From Takakia lepidozioides (Eukaryota > Streptophyta > Takakiopsida > Takakiales > Takakiaceae), in contig CM060732.1 of assembly GCA_030704615.1 (NCBI GenBank), positions 30,611,053 through 30,671,052 of the forward strand: a DNA stretch of 60,000 nt, written 5' to 3'. The notes beneath the pieces were generated by a model. It saw only the letters and a list, made by a program, of their open reading frames with translations, was not told the origin of the DNA and ran no database searches. The position numbers were made by a program, and so were the translations under genes. The first letter of the stretch is position 1. Each line of letters starts with the position of its first letter. This document shows, piece after piece, positions 33,585-44,977 of the stretch.

Positions 33585-34135
33585 AAGGATGTTTTCTTGG
33601 AAAGATGCGAGTGTCTTGCTTCATTCAGTGATCTGTGTAGCTACTCAGATCATCCACCATTTCCTGGGAGTATTGACCATGATGTACTGTTGAGTGCATT
33701 TCCTGTGGCATATCCACGGGAAATGATAGTGGGGTCTACCCGGCATAGGTGGGAAGTCAGCCCATAATTGCACTTGACTGAAGGGGTGATATTGGGCTGA
33801 CTTTGGTGACAGTAGATGGAAATCAGAGTGCTGTCCTAATTCTGGTTTGGGTGGTGGAGCTTCTCCAAAGCTTGAAGATGGAAGTGAATACGAATTTTGA
33901 TGAGCTTGTTTAGAGGGGCTGCCCTATGCACAAGTTTGTTCAGCATCTTAAATTTGCAGATGTTTGTTTGTTTCTTGTGGTGTGGCTTTGGATGGAGCCC
34001 GTGACGAACTTGCATGAATATTGTCAAAAGCTATCCTTAACTCACCAAGATCCAATCCCATGGTGGCTGCTTGAAAGTTTTATATAGTGATCGGAAGGGT
34101 ATTTGGGAATGTTGTTATTGATTGATGCCGCTTGA
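33585..34135 (+). repeat. 3' flank of PPR gene, duplicated at 27600-28205
   Basis: Non-coding sequence sharing long near-identical stretches with the 3' flank of the other PPR copy, for example GGTGGAGCTTCTCCAAAGCT and GAACTTGCATGAATATTGTC. This shows a segmental rather than retroposed duplication. Confidence 0.7.
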
Positions 34136-34845
34136 CTCCCTCACAAGAAGTGATACTGCCAGTGTCGGTCCACCGACGCAGGTCTCTATCACTGGTGTGA
34201 CTCCCAGTGTTCTCAGTAACTACTTGAGCTGCCAATCTCAAACAAGCCCAAGAAACCCTCCTGAATTCCCCTTCATGAAAAGTGAGGTCTTTTTCTCTTC
34301 CAGTAACCATCCAACATCCCAAAACCGAAGCTTTTGGTCCGTCATGTTGGTTGAATTAATATCAATTAAATTACACCCAACCAAGGGATATTCATGTGAA
34401 TAATGAGAGGAAGATATGGTTACTGCTCCTCCTTTGGCTGTGAGTTTCAGAAGGATTTGTAGCTAGTTGTGGTGCGATGCTCAATTGTTGCGCAAAGGGT
34501 TGGGAGTTTTGTTTCAAGTTTTTGGGATAAAGTAAGCATATAGGAATAATGCCACTAAAGTTTGCGGGGGCCCTATCCATTAGAGGATGGTCTAGGACCT
34601 AAAAGGGGGGATATATGTATCCCAGCCGCATGAAAAATAAAATCGACTAAAAGGGAGTTGACATCTGCGAGTTTGTTTGAAACTTATGAAGCCAGTGGTA
34701 AGTGACATTGGCCCCACGTGGCTGTTTGATGTGGGGGAGAACGTTGTAGAGTAGAGAACGTTCTAAGAGAGCCGGGAAAGTGTTTCGGTAGTCGCACCAG
34801 AACTCTACCAGTGTAAGAGGAGCGTAGTGGACAGTACGAGAGACT
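34136..34845. other. No gene seen
   Basis: Contains a 93-residue frame at 34122-34403 without recognisable domains. Nothing else could be assigned. Confidence 0.25.
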
Positions 34846-34846
34846 G

Positions 34847-35856
34847 CAGATATCTAGATCCTGTGAATCAAAACTAATAGCGTTGAACCTGAGAGACAGA
34901 AAGCTAGAAAAGAAGTGATGTTGAGATGTTCTAAGGTGCAGCTAAAAAGATATGCAAATTGGCAAACAGACAGAACGACTTAGATGCTAATCTAATATGC
35001 AACACTAGAGAAGGAGTTTAATGCAATAGAGACAAAACAACCAAATGCAATGGAACTAGAGCAATAGATGATAGCAAACCTAAAGCTCAACAGCACAGAG
35101 CCAGAGACATTAACCCTCAAATGCAGAATAGTAGCAAATCTCTATAAAGTCCCATACTAGTTTCGCTGAACAATTGAGCTCATCAGTGGGAGAGAAATGG
35201 AATGAGGTACACAGAGCCTCACCCCCAGCTTATATGTTGCTGTAAGGGGTTGTCTCAAATAGGCACAAGCCTAGAATAGGTAAAAGAAAGTAATTTTTGT
35301 GTCTAAAAGATAACTTTATGCCTAAATAGAAAAAGATAACTTTTAAAGCCTAAAAATGGCTTGATGACGATAGTCAATAATCTCTCTCAAATATATAGGT
35401 AACTCATTGTAAACTTAACACAAATTAGATAAGAATATAAATCTCGAGTCTTTGTTCAAACTAAAAGCTTGTCAAAAGAAGCTAACTATAGAACTTTAGC
35501 AAAGCACTAACGAAGTTTAGGGTTTAGGACGTCCCTAAGATTTAGAATAGAGTCAACTATGATTAGATTGAAAAGTCAACGGTGTAGAATGTTGTGCAAA
35601 GTCACAAGGGCTCACATACTCCAAGATAGAAAAAACTCGCGAGAGCCTCAAGCATGCAGATGAACATAGAACAATTGCTTGATCTAGGTGAAGCCTGCAA
35701 CCGTGTTTCTTCTTGAAAATGAGCTTTAAAAGAATGGAGACAAATGTAGGAGTGCAACAAGATGCGGACCGCGAATGCACCGGGTGCGATAAGAACACAA
35801 TCCGAACCAAAAGTTTTTAGGGAGGCCGGGTATGGGCGCCTTGAAAACACTTGTAG
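34847..35856. repeat. About 1.0-kb tandem repeat, unit 1
   Basis: Begins with AGATATCTAGATCCTG, passes GAGACAGAAAGCTAG, a CCCAGCTTATAT tract and AAGTTTAGGGTTTAGGA, and ends near GAAAACACTTG. Units 2 (35857-36186 plus 47835-48362) and 3 (48363-about 49120) repeat the same order. The TATAT tract and leader-like end suggest LTR or promoter origin, but no coding sequence is present. Confidence 0.7.
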
Positions 35857-36186
35857 ATATCTAGATCCTGAAAATCAAAACTAATAACGTTGATCTTGAG
35901 AGACAGAAAGCTAGAAAAAAAAGTGATGTTGAGATGTTCTACTCGATGCAACTGCATAGATATGCAAAGAGGCAAATATATGTGATTGAAACTCTTTCAC
36001 TGGGATGACATGAGAATAGTACCATATCTCTTTTGCAAGAGAATAGACATAATAGAGAACGACTTAGATGCCATCTAACACGCAACACTCGAGAAGAAAT
36101 TTAAAGCATGCAATAGATGATAGCAAACCTAAGGCTCGTTAAGAGAATGGAGACAAATGTATCAGTAATGAAGTTTAGGGTTTATG
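35857..36186. repeat. About 1.0-kb tandem repeat, unit 2, left part
   Basis: Left part of the second unit, cut at GTTTATGA by the LTR retrotransposon. It also lacks an internal stretch near 36130 that unit 1 has. It resumes at 47835. Confidence 0.65.
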
Positions 36187-36625
36187 ATGTCGTGCGCATA
36201 CGTATCGCTACACAACTACATCGCTGTCCAAACTACACCACACATATATGCACAATAAAGTAGTCTACCACAATGATAAGAAAACTAAGAACACAGTGTT
36301 GACACAAGAAACATGAAAACCAACACCATCACTCTTTAAAATAGTAGTCGAGCCAGGACACCCCAAGCTATGGGGACTCCACCCCACAACAACCTATCCT
36401 CCCTTCATAAGCATACTCAGCTTCTAAAGCATGAAGGAGCTCGGTCGCGCAGGCTAAACTCGAGAGAGATGAGCTGCGCGACTGACGCTCTCGTGAAGAT
36501 AAGATGGTTCAGGTGTCAAGCTCAAACTTGACACCTGACTTAACACTTGAACTAAATCCAAGTGTTAAATACAAATAACTAGTTTTATTCTAGTTAGTTT
36601 CACACTGTGTTTATTTAACTTGACA
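36187..36625 (-). repeat. 3' LTR with flanking 87-bp direct repeats
   Basis: The LTR core (36277-36625) matches the right LTR from TGATAAGAAAA to CTTGACA. The preceding 36187-36276 (GTCGTGCGCATA to TACCACAA) is an imperfect copy of 36628-36713, just inside the element, so the core is bracketed by a direct repeat the other LTR lacks. Confidence 0.65.
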
Positions 36626-36967
36626 GCGTCGTGCGCATAGTATCGCTACCAACTACATCGCTGTCCAAACTACACCACGCATATATGCACAATAAAGTAG
36701 TCTACCACAATCGCCCCCCCTAGCTGGTGGATAGGTCCCTCTAACTCCAGATAGCTACAAGATGTAATAGCCACAGCCGTACTAAGTCCCCTATCACTGT
36801 CCCTGTTGTACTCAAACTCTGTAGACCAAGAGGCCGGGTACAAGAGTAACCCCATCGTTAGTCGTCGTCTTGCAATCTGTGAACTTGAGCCAGGATATCG
36901 TGTGTTCAAGGTCTCCTAGTAGCTTGGCCTTGCGTTTCTTGTTAGCCTTCCATTGTATCCAGTCCCA

Positions 36968-38240
36968 CTATCCAATGCAATGTGGACATAACCAATCCCC
37001 ATCCGGAACCATCTCAAGAGGTGGAGTCAAGCATCCCATATGCCAACCTCTAGAGCATCGATCACACACCAGCATGGTGGCTGCCCCTCTAGCAGACCCA
37101 CACAACATGCACCTCAAACTTGCAGATACCACTGCCAGGTTTGGGTCAATCCTGCCATCGACATTCAGAATGTGACATGACGCACAATTACGCACATGGT
37201 CCTTCCAAGTTATGCCATCCCGACCCTCCAAGACCAAGATGCCTGAGGGTAAGACCTCTCGAACCCTCAAAATAACACGTCCTGCAGTCTCATCCAAGGT
37301 CGTAGGAGCAGTTTGCTGCAGATAGACGTAGTCACCAGGGTTGAATCTCCGAACCCCAGGACGATAGCCCCCACCACGTATGGTAGCATACCTCAACGTA
37401 TCACGGTGTTGTGCAATGACAAGGTTCTCGAAAGCCATGGGCATGACTTTCTTGAACAACTCTGCACGCTGCTCACATGCACGTGCCCCACATCCGGATC
37501 GTCAAGATTAAGAAACTGTAGCAGCTTCTCTGCGAATGGATGTAGGCAAATCTGGCTCTCGGCCAAAAGAAGAAGAAAAATATGGTGAGAAGGAGGCAAG
37601 TGATGCTTGCTTGCTGAACCTGTAGCCCATGGCTAACCAGGGTAACTGAAGGTCCCAATCTCCTAGGTGTCCCTTCTGCAAGCCATACTTGCGCAAACCC
37701 CTCTTTACTGTCTGAACAACTCTCTCTGCCAAGCCATCGGCCTCAGGATGATCCCGAGAAGTGGTGCAGTGGTCTATCAAGGCCTTGTCACACAAAGCCT
37801 GAAACTCCCCCAAGAACTCTCTCCCTTGGTCCGTGAATACCTCAGCTGGAGCACCGAATAGGCTAAGCACACAATCCAAGAATGCATACGCAGCTCCCTC
37901 ACTAGCCTTATCAGGCAATGGAATCAACTCAATCCACTTGGATAGGGCTCCACCATCACCAACACATACTTGGGTGGCGCATGGTCAGTGGCAACAACCT
38001 GCGAAGTCAAGACTCCTGTAGCCCAATCCCATGATCGGAAGAGGGGTGCAATTGTGGAGTATGGGCGTTGAATGAAGCACGCACCCTGTCACACACCATG
38101 CACCTAGCCACAAATTGTTGCACCTCTGTGTGCATACCACGCCACCAATACTGCCCCTGCAGTAGACTATGAGTGCGTCGCACCCCAAATGCCCCAACTC
38201 CTCATGGGCATGCGCACTAACCGTGCCCGTTGTGTTGGGT
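36968..38240 (-). pseudogene. Integrase with C-terminal PHD finger
   Basis: Zinc-binding HHCC region at about 38225-38080 (HEELGHLG and related). The catalytic core has the first Asp in the LDFAG region near 38010, FTDQGREF (second Asp, about 37820) and HPEADGLAERVVQTVKRG with the Glu (about 37740). The C-terminal segment of 163 residues begins near 37459. It includes a YRPGVRRFNPGDYVYLQ strand region typical of integrase C-termini, then GITWKDHVRNCASCHIL. It ends in a C4HC3 PHD finger (C117, C120, C132, C135, H140, C143, C158, C161; 36974-37111; GWHMGCL and GDWLCPHC). PHD fingers read histone H3 tails, so it probably targets integration to chromatin where other elements use a chromodomain. 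Frameshifts lie near 37475 and 37930. Confidence 0.8.
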
Positions 38241-38459
38241 GAGGCACAATCCTCACTCGACCATCCTCCCACACTCGGAGCAGATGTGTCTCCTCCCACT
38301 TGAACCTCTTGGCTCGTTGTAGGATCCGATCCCTTTCCTTGGCAGTCACAGTGGCTGCAGTGTCTCCAGTGCGGAGGTAGTCCAACAACTGAATCCTCAT
38401 GTATATCTTTGGCGTCACCTTGCTCATTGCTGGCCTCAGGGTCCTCAGACACTTGATCT

Positions 38460-38930
38460 ACAGTCCTCCCTGTTGCAGGTCCAACCTGGCCTTCCGCTGC
38501 CAAGATACACAGAAATGCAGATGCATGCCATCCGGGCACCATCCCCTCGTCCGTCTCACCATGCCACCGAGCTCCAGTGTCATCCTGTTGGCTCATGCAT
38601 GGATTGCGACTCAACCCATCTGCATTGCGATTGACCAACCGGTCGATGCACCACCTGAAAGTCATACTCTTGAAGGATGAGTGCCCACCGTGCAAGCTTC
38701 CCTGTAAGCTTTCTGACTCCATCAATCTTGAGTGGTTGGTGATCCGTGATAAGGGTGAAGAGATTGCCGTATAGATAGCACTGAAGTGTGCCACGGCCCA
38801 CACTGCAGCTAAGCATCTCCTCATATGAGCTATACTTAGACTCTGCAACGTTGTTCGAGCGGCTAGCATAAGCCATACGAACTCTCTTCCCTATCATCCC
38901 ATGTGTGAGCACCGCTCCAAGCCCCAGCAT
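38460..38930 (-). pseudogene. Retrotransposon RNase H domain
   Basis: Contains LGLGAVLTH, YASRSNN, KYSSYEE, YLYGNLFTLITDHQPLK and LTGKLARWALILQEYDF, the typical RNase H domain following a Ty3/Gypsy reverse transcriptase. The end matching ADGLSR is frame-shifted (NRNADGLSRNP lies in a neighbouring frame). It removes RNA from RNA-DNA hybrids during replication of the element. Confidence 0.8.
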
Positions 38931-39099
38931 GCTCCAATCTGTATGCAGCTGAAAATGACGCCCCTGATAGGTCGTCTCAAGATGGGCGCCGAGGTCAACC
39001 TCGCCTTGAGCTCTTGAAAAGCTTGTTCTTGCTCATCTTCCCACTGCCACTCCTGGTCCACCTTGGTCAGCTTGGTTAGAGCCTTTGCAATGGCACTAA

Positions 39100-40075
39100 A
39101 ACCCATAACAAAAACGTCTATAATAGTTTGCTAACCCCATGAAAGCTCGAACTCGGCTCACATCCGTGGGGCGTGGAACTGTGCAATGGACTCTACCTTA
39201 GGTCTGCTGTACCCCCAATCCTCCAGGATATATCATGTAACCCAGATACTCAATCTGGTTGTGAAAAAAACTTGCACTTTCCCGGATTGTAACTTCAATC
39301 CATGCGCCGCTCAAGCACTCAATACCCCTGAAGGTGTCTCTCATGCTCCCTCCACCGTAGCACTAAAGATGATGATGTCATCTATGTAGCACCGAGCAAA
39401 CTCCAACCCCTGCTAGAATCCTGTCCATGACTCTCTGAAACTCTGCCGAAGCGTTCTTAAGCCCAAATGGTAAGAACCGCCACTGGTATAGGCAATCCTT
39501 CCCGTGCTCATTGATCCCCCAGAATGTCCGTCTTTTGCTTCCGCCTCCTTGATCGGCAACTGGTGATATCCGGATCGTAAATCCAACGTGCTAAAGACCT
39601 TGGCATGCCCAATGGCATCAAAGATCTCCTCTGGTGTTGGCATGGCATACCTATCGGACTTGGTCTGACGATTTACAGGCCGGTAATCACCGCACATACG
39701 TCTCTCCGTCCAATTGCCAAAGACATCCTTCTTGGCTGGCATCACTGTGGCTGAAGCATACTCTCCCCCAGATAGCTCCACCAAACCAGCCTCCCAAAGG
39801 TCCTGAGTTCTCATCTGAATCAAGGACCTCTCCATGTCACTGTATCTATAGGGTCTCCGAAAGATTGACGTGTCAGTAGCCAATTCAATGCGAATCTCTT
39901 GACCCTTCAGTGCTCCTAAGTCTTCAAACTGAAGGCAAAGCAGTTCCTGTAAGCCCTCAAGAACCGCCGTATACGTCGTCTCTCTCCTTCCGGTGACTAT
40001 AGGTCCAACATCAGGCTCCCAGTTGTCCTTCCGTACTGCAACCTTGAGTCCAGCAGGCTTAGAGGTAGAAGACAC
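39100..40075 (-). pseudogene. Retrotransposon reverse transcriptase
   Basis: Has IELATDTSIFRRPYRYS, MCGDYRPVNRQTKSDRYA, MPTPEEIFDAIGHAKVFS and TLDLRSGYHQLPIKE (first catalytic Asp), then a one-base frameshift near 39525. The catalytic YIDD lies at 39377-39388 within ARCYIDDIIIFS. After further breaks come VRAFMGLANYYR-like and LTKLTKVDQEWQWEDEQEQAF sequences. The domain order is standard; the copy cannot make active enzyme. Confidence 0.85.
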
Positions 40076-40237
40076 GTCCCGTGGTTGCTATGCTGCAACC
40101 TCTTGAGCAGTGACCACTGCCTCCTCTGTCAGTGACAATGTCTCATCCTGCCCCATCATCCCATCCTTGAGGACCTCCTCAATCCGAGAAAAATCCCCAA
40201 CCTGATCCATCACCGCCGCCTTGGCTGCCAACTCCTT

Positions 40238-41386
40238 CTAAACCTCGAGCACCTCCCACGTGTGCCATGGATGCGGCCTGCACCTCGTGGTCCTCACCTG
40301 CTCGCCCCCACTCGCTGCCTGTACCGTCTCGGTAGGCAGGGAGACCATGAAGGGAAGTGTACTCCGTACTCTGCGCTGCTCGGCCATAGCCAAGCTGATA
40401 ATCCAGGTCAAGCAATTGAGATCCATTGCTTGCCCCAACACCTGACGACGTGATGCCTCAGAAAGAGATGGCACCGCCGTGGTACCAGTGGTAAAACCCA
40501 TCCCGCTAGCTCGCGCTCGTCAGCATTGGGCTCACTAATTGTTGCAACTGGCTATCCCACAAGAGGCCAGGTCCACCATCCCGAAAAGCATGGGATCCTG
40601 GGAAGCTGAGCAGTGTAGGTAATGCTGCTCGTGGTTGACCCACCCTATTGACCACTGCCAAAGGCGAACGGTCATCGTGTCTCACACGTTGAGACTGCCT
40701 CCCTGTGTCCAAAATGCTATCCACTGTGAGGTGTGCTGGCCACTGCACCCCATCAAATGCACGCTTGAGCAGTGCGGGTGGCATCAAGTTAGTCCACCAT
40801 AGCCGTGGATGATGAGCCCATGACCCCACTGCAGCTGCATCCAGCAACACTGCTGACCCAAGCCACGACCGGACTTGATGCACACTGGCCATCACCCTGG
40901 CCCGAGAATCACCCATCAGTGGCACATTCTCCAAGATGTATGCTGGAGATGCTTGATGAAGCTGCAAGTGGTGCAAAATCCGCACCATCTCCCAAAACAG
41001 ACCCGTCCTCGAGTCTCGCAATCCATTGCCATGCCCGGCTGATGAATGCCCTTGGAAGGGCCAACCTGCCACTACCAGATCAATGGAGCCAACCCGCTCC
41101 AAATCCTGCGCCCCAGCAACGAAATGTCTGCTGGCAAGGCTTGTTGGTATCCACGAACTGCAGACACTGGCAACAAATCAGGGTACTGCTGTACCAACTG
41201 AGCAACATGGCGTAGTGAGACGCGTCGTGCAGTCTCATCCCTCTCTACATACATGTAACATCGAACTTGTACACCTGCCTGCAGCACTGCAGCCAATCCA
41301 GTGCTGATCCCGCCAAACAAGTCCAGAAGGCATATGCCTTCATCCGGGCACTGCCACACAAGAGGTGTGGTGTCCAATGGCGACAA
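40238..41386 (-). pseudogene. C5-cytosine DNA methyltransferase domain within pol
   Basis: Motifs in canonical, unpermuted order: motif I LLDLFGGISTG (about 41330-41300), motif II-like YVERD, motif IV GWPFQGHS (41050s), motif VI ILENVPLMGD, motif VIII-like RLWWTNLMP, a target-recognition stretch, and motif X with MGFTTGTTAVPS and AMDLNCLTWI (about 40500-40400). The catalytic motif should read PCQ; here the codon at 41055-41057 encodes Phe. One frameshift lies near 41120 and another between 40500 and 40506. It sits between protease and reverse transcriptase in the same orientation with no spacer, so it was part of the polyprotein. Retrotransposons with captured cytosine methyltransferases are known from charophyte algae and dinoflagellates; self-methylation is the proposed role there. 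Confidence 0.85.
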
Positions 41387-41470
41387 CTGAGGTGGTCATA
41401 GTGCAATCACCGCACTCTCCTCTTCCCCTGACGGTACAAAGGCCTCTACCCAGGCTTGTTGCACCGTCCA

Positions 41471-42391
41471 TCAGCAGCCTGCTGCAAATCTTTGCCGTAC
41501 CCCAAATGGAGTGTGAGCAACCATGGCAAGCAACTCCGCCATACCATGCATGTCATCTTGCTCTGCGGGAGGTGGCACATCCTCTGCATGGGCATTGCCC
41601 TCCAGCAACTCTCCAGGCCAACTAACAGCAGCTGTAAAGGCGGCTAGTGTTGGCATCCTCCCCCGCTGGGCAGCCGCAATACCTCCAATGAATGTCACAG
41701 GGAGCTGTATACGACGACCCTCCCCTGACTGCCATCCAGGCCTATAGAAAGCTGACTCCTCCCAAAAATCCAGGGTGAAGCCCATGGGGTACAACACTGC
41801 CCCACCAACCAGGACATCGCACGAGACCGCGTCTGTCACAATGGTCTTGGCTCGCATCACTGAGCCATCTGTAGGGTGATCCGGTTGTAGTCCAATGGCC
41901 AACTCACGCCGTGTCATGCCCCGAGCCTGCTCTGATCCTCCCAGAGATGTCTGTATCTGGAAAGGACAAGGCTCCATATCCGCCTCTATGAGGCCCAAAC
42001 CTGCAATAGCAGCTCTGCCCAACATCAGTGGCTGAGCTCCTGAGTCCAACAAGACCCGCAGTGGCCGGTACTTCTTGCCTGCCGGTCCACTCAAAGTGAA
42101 AATGCCATCCTGGTTGTCTAACAAGACAACTCCAGGTGTCACCATGGCGCGCTCAAAGGCTGGCCTAGCTGGCAACTCCGTCAACCTGATAGCTGCAGCT
42201 TGCCATGGCGCAGCCGTGGCAGTCTTGATCCTCAAATCCGAGGATCCCTCTGCCACTACACCTTCCACTAACTCCGTAGAAGATGAAGTGATCTCCCCTC
42301 TCTCACAGAGTGTTGCTGCTAGTCTGAACACTACAGCTGGTCTACCCCCGACGTCGCAATCATGGTTGCCGAGAACAGTGGGGCTTGACAC
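41471..42391 (-). CDS. Retrotransposon aspartic protease region
   Basis: Open frame of 306 residues with the retropepsin-like motif LRVLLDSGAQPLMLGRAA (catalytic Asp116). A conserved tail follows: TIVTDAVSCDVLVGGAVLYPMGF-type sequence, here seen as DAVSCDVLVGG and YPMGFTLDFW. It would cleave the element's polyprotein as a dimer. It is the longest uninterrupted frame of the element. It runs toward the methyltransferase, with a stop at 41471 separating them. Confidence 0.75.
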   Translation of the reverse strand: MSSPTVLGNHDCDVGGRPAVVFRLAATLCERGEITSSSTELVEGVVAEGSSDLRIKTATAAPWQAAAIRLTELPARPAFERAMVTPGVVLLDNQDGIFTLSGPAGKKYRPLRVLLDSGAQPLMLGRAAIAGLGLIEADMEPCPFQIQTSLGGSEQARGMTRRELAIGLQPDHPTDGSVMRAKTIVTDAVSCDVLVGGAVLYPMGFTLDFWEESAFYRPGWQSGEGRRIQLPVTFIGGIAAAQRGRMPTLAAFTAAVSWPGELLEGNAHAEDVPPPAEQDDMHGMAELLAMVAHTPFGVRQRFAAGC

Positions 42392-42399
42392 ACAAAGGT

Positions 42400-43115
42400 G
42401 GCTGCCCCCAACAACACACCGACTGCACTAGCCTTGGTAGCAGGTGTCAGTGCTGCACGTGTAGCTCTCCCCCAATGGCATAGTAACCTCCGAGGTTTCC
42501 CAACCCAACTTCCATGGAGCTTACAGGGACCTCAGGTGCAGAGGCCCATGGCATCTTTGCAGGCCAACAGCAACCAGGGGATATATTGGACTGTGGAGGA
42601 CCCCATGTCTAAGAGATTGCCCAGAGAGTGGCAGAAGCCGACACAGCACAACCTGCACAGTTGCAGTGTGGGCATTGTGGCAAGTATGGGCATGGAGATG
42701 CCCATGACTTGCCCTAGTTGCGCCCCAGCCAGTTCCAAGGAACCATGGTGGCCGGGGGCCGGTGGACCAGCCCAGAGAGGACTGTGGTCGGGCACGAGGT
42801 GCAGGCCAGGGCAAGCTCAACATGGCCAAGGACGCCGGAGGTCCGGGTATTGACCAAGGCATGGCCAACCGCTTCAGTAGCTAGAGCAGAGGCTCGCCTG
42901 CCATGGCTACAGCTCAGGCGCCGCCCCCCGGCCCCATGTTCCACCTCCTGCGCCTGGGAGAATGGGAGGCATGGGATTCATACGGAGCAGCACTACCACA
43001 GTGCAGGTGGAATCTGTGCAGCCGTGACTCGAGGCAGCACGAGTTCCTCCACGAGGTGCAGAGGTGGAATTGGATCACAGCGTGGGGAGGCAAGCCGTCA
43101 GGCCTTCCTCAGTCA
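42400..43115. other. Gag-pol junction, no confident frame
   Basis: Between gag and protease a zinc-knuckle-like CGHCGKYGHGDAHD is readable on the plus strand (about 42660-42705), opposite to the element. The minus strand shows no clean knuckle. See rejected items. Confidence 0.3.
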
Positions 43116-43116
43116 T

Positions 43117-44240
43117 TCACATTGGCGGAGACTGTGTCGACGCCACCATGGCACCTAGTTCTAGCCCGACTGTTACGGCCCCCCTGACCACGCTGTTGGG
43201 CAGTCCCTTGTGCCTGTGGGCTGGCAGCTGCGCCTCGTGCAGGTATGTCCTTGCCAAATCCAATGATACAACTCGCTCCTCCACCATGTTGAGCTTAATC
43301 CGCTCAGCCAGCAGAAACACATCTGTTAATGTGGGTTGGGCTGCTTGTAACAGGGTTGCATCCCGCACCCTTCTCCTGAGCTCCTTGTCCAAATTCCATA
43401 CCAGAACTGGATTGCTTGAGCTTCAGTAACCCTTGGGTCACACTTATCAAGCGCCTCATACGAGTGTAGGCCCTCTCGCAAGCGTTCTCACTGGGTTTGC
43501 GCTGGAAGTCTTGCAAACTTCGCAGCTTCTCTGTCCGTACACCTTGGTAGTTCCTCCGCAACTCCTGGAAGAACTCCACCACCGGGTTGAATCTAGGCAC
43601 ATGTGTTGTAGTCGTGGCAGGAGGAGTAGTAGCACCTTTTGAACTGGTACCACCTGCAGAAGTACCGCACTACTTGTTCCACTACTAGTGCTGGCAGTGG
43701 GAGATATTGGTACTGATGCAGCTACTGTCGCGTCGTGCCTCGAGTAATGAGACGTAGTCAGATGACCAATACATCCTCCACTCCTCAATCTCTGCTTCAT
43801 GTCCTCGCCTGAACTCGTGGTAATTGTCCATAGCGGGCCTTCCAAATGCTGGAATAGTCCCTTCCACGCCATGAATGGGGTGAACAGTTGTGGATTGCGC
43901 ATCTGCTGCAAATCACACCAGCTGTCGAACTCCTGGATAAAGTCATCCAGCTCAATTGTGCCCACAGCTCCAGAGTACCTACGAGGCCCCTTGGTAGCTC
44001 CATACATCTCCTCCATATCGTCCCACAACAATGCGAATGAAACTGCACACCTGTTGAAGAAGCCTCCGAGTCTGTGTCTGACTCTGCACTAGTTGAGGGT
44101 GGAGGTGAAGTGGTCTGAACCGAATACCTCGTCTTGTGAACCCACTCTCACTGTTACGGCCTGTAGCCGTACTCCCCTCAAACCCTTGGGTAACTCCATG
44201 ATGACACTCACAATGTGCACCTCCCCCACGTGACACTATA
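43117..44240 (-). pseudogene. Retrotransposon gag (capsid) region
   Basis: Pieces in several frames: TIELDDFIQEFDSWC, FTPFMAWKGLFQHLEGP, PVVEFFQELRRNYQGV, ENACERAYTRMRRL and VFLLAERIKLNMVEERVV. This is the helical pattern of Ty3/Gypsy capsid proteins. Frame changes occur near 43790, 43600 and 43390. The protein would form the particle that packages element RNA. Confidence 0.7.
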
Positions 44241-44977
44241 AGGCTCTACTACTAATTCTAATAGTGACATGGGTGGGCACCCGTTGCAGTTTAAGGGTCA
44301 TATCCCAGTGGCTTAGGGCACCTGCACCTGCATCCACTGCAAGAACTCCTATGGTGTGCTGGTCATCAACCTAGTCTCACCATAGAAGAAACACTGGTGG
44401 TCTTGCTGGTTATCACTCCAGCCTCACCACCGACAGCATACTCTAGGATTGACCGGTGATCAAATCCGGCCTAATCCCTATGACAACAAGCGCCCACACA
44501 AACCAACATGGCGCACAGTCAAGCATGCAGGTGTTGGGGGGGATCCAAACACAAGAAATGAAACATCAACAACACCCCCACCCCAAAATCCATCTGCAAT
44601 GCTGATCCTGCAGAATATCCCAGCCCAAAACCCCGGACTGACTGGCCTCCACCAAGATAGGCTTTGGCAACTACAAGTACAAAGTAGTGGAAATAATAAC
44701 AAGAGGGAGGGGAAGAATAGAGGCCCGACCAAGCAAGATCTAATCATGATCTATGCTATCAACTGCCACACTTCTCTCAAAGTGTCTCGCTCTACATGAT
44801 GGTAAGGTGTAGGAGGTATATTTATGTCCAGAAACCTGCCACTAACCTTGTCTCAAGCTACAGTAGCTCACTCTAACCAACCCTCCTCCTCTTTCTGCCA
44901 GGTAGAGACAAAGCAGTACTCCCCTATCTCTCGCTCACTGAACACTAAAGAAAATAAAGGTAGGGTCTGACAGTCTC

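Noticed and set aside
42640-42710. Zinc-knuckle CGHCGKYGHGDAHD on the plus strand as evidence for a third inverted segment
   Set aside because: The final ligand is Asp rather than Cys, the frame is short, and surrounding plus-strand frames do not resemble gag; it may be chance in GC-rich DNA.
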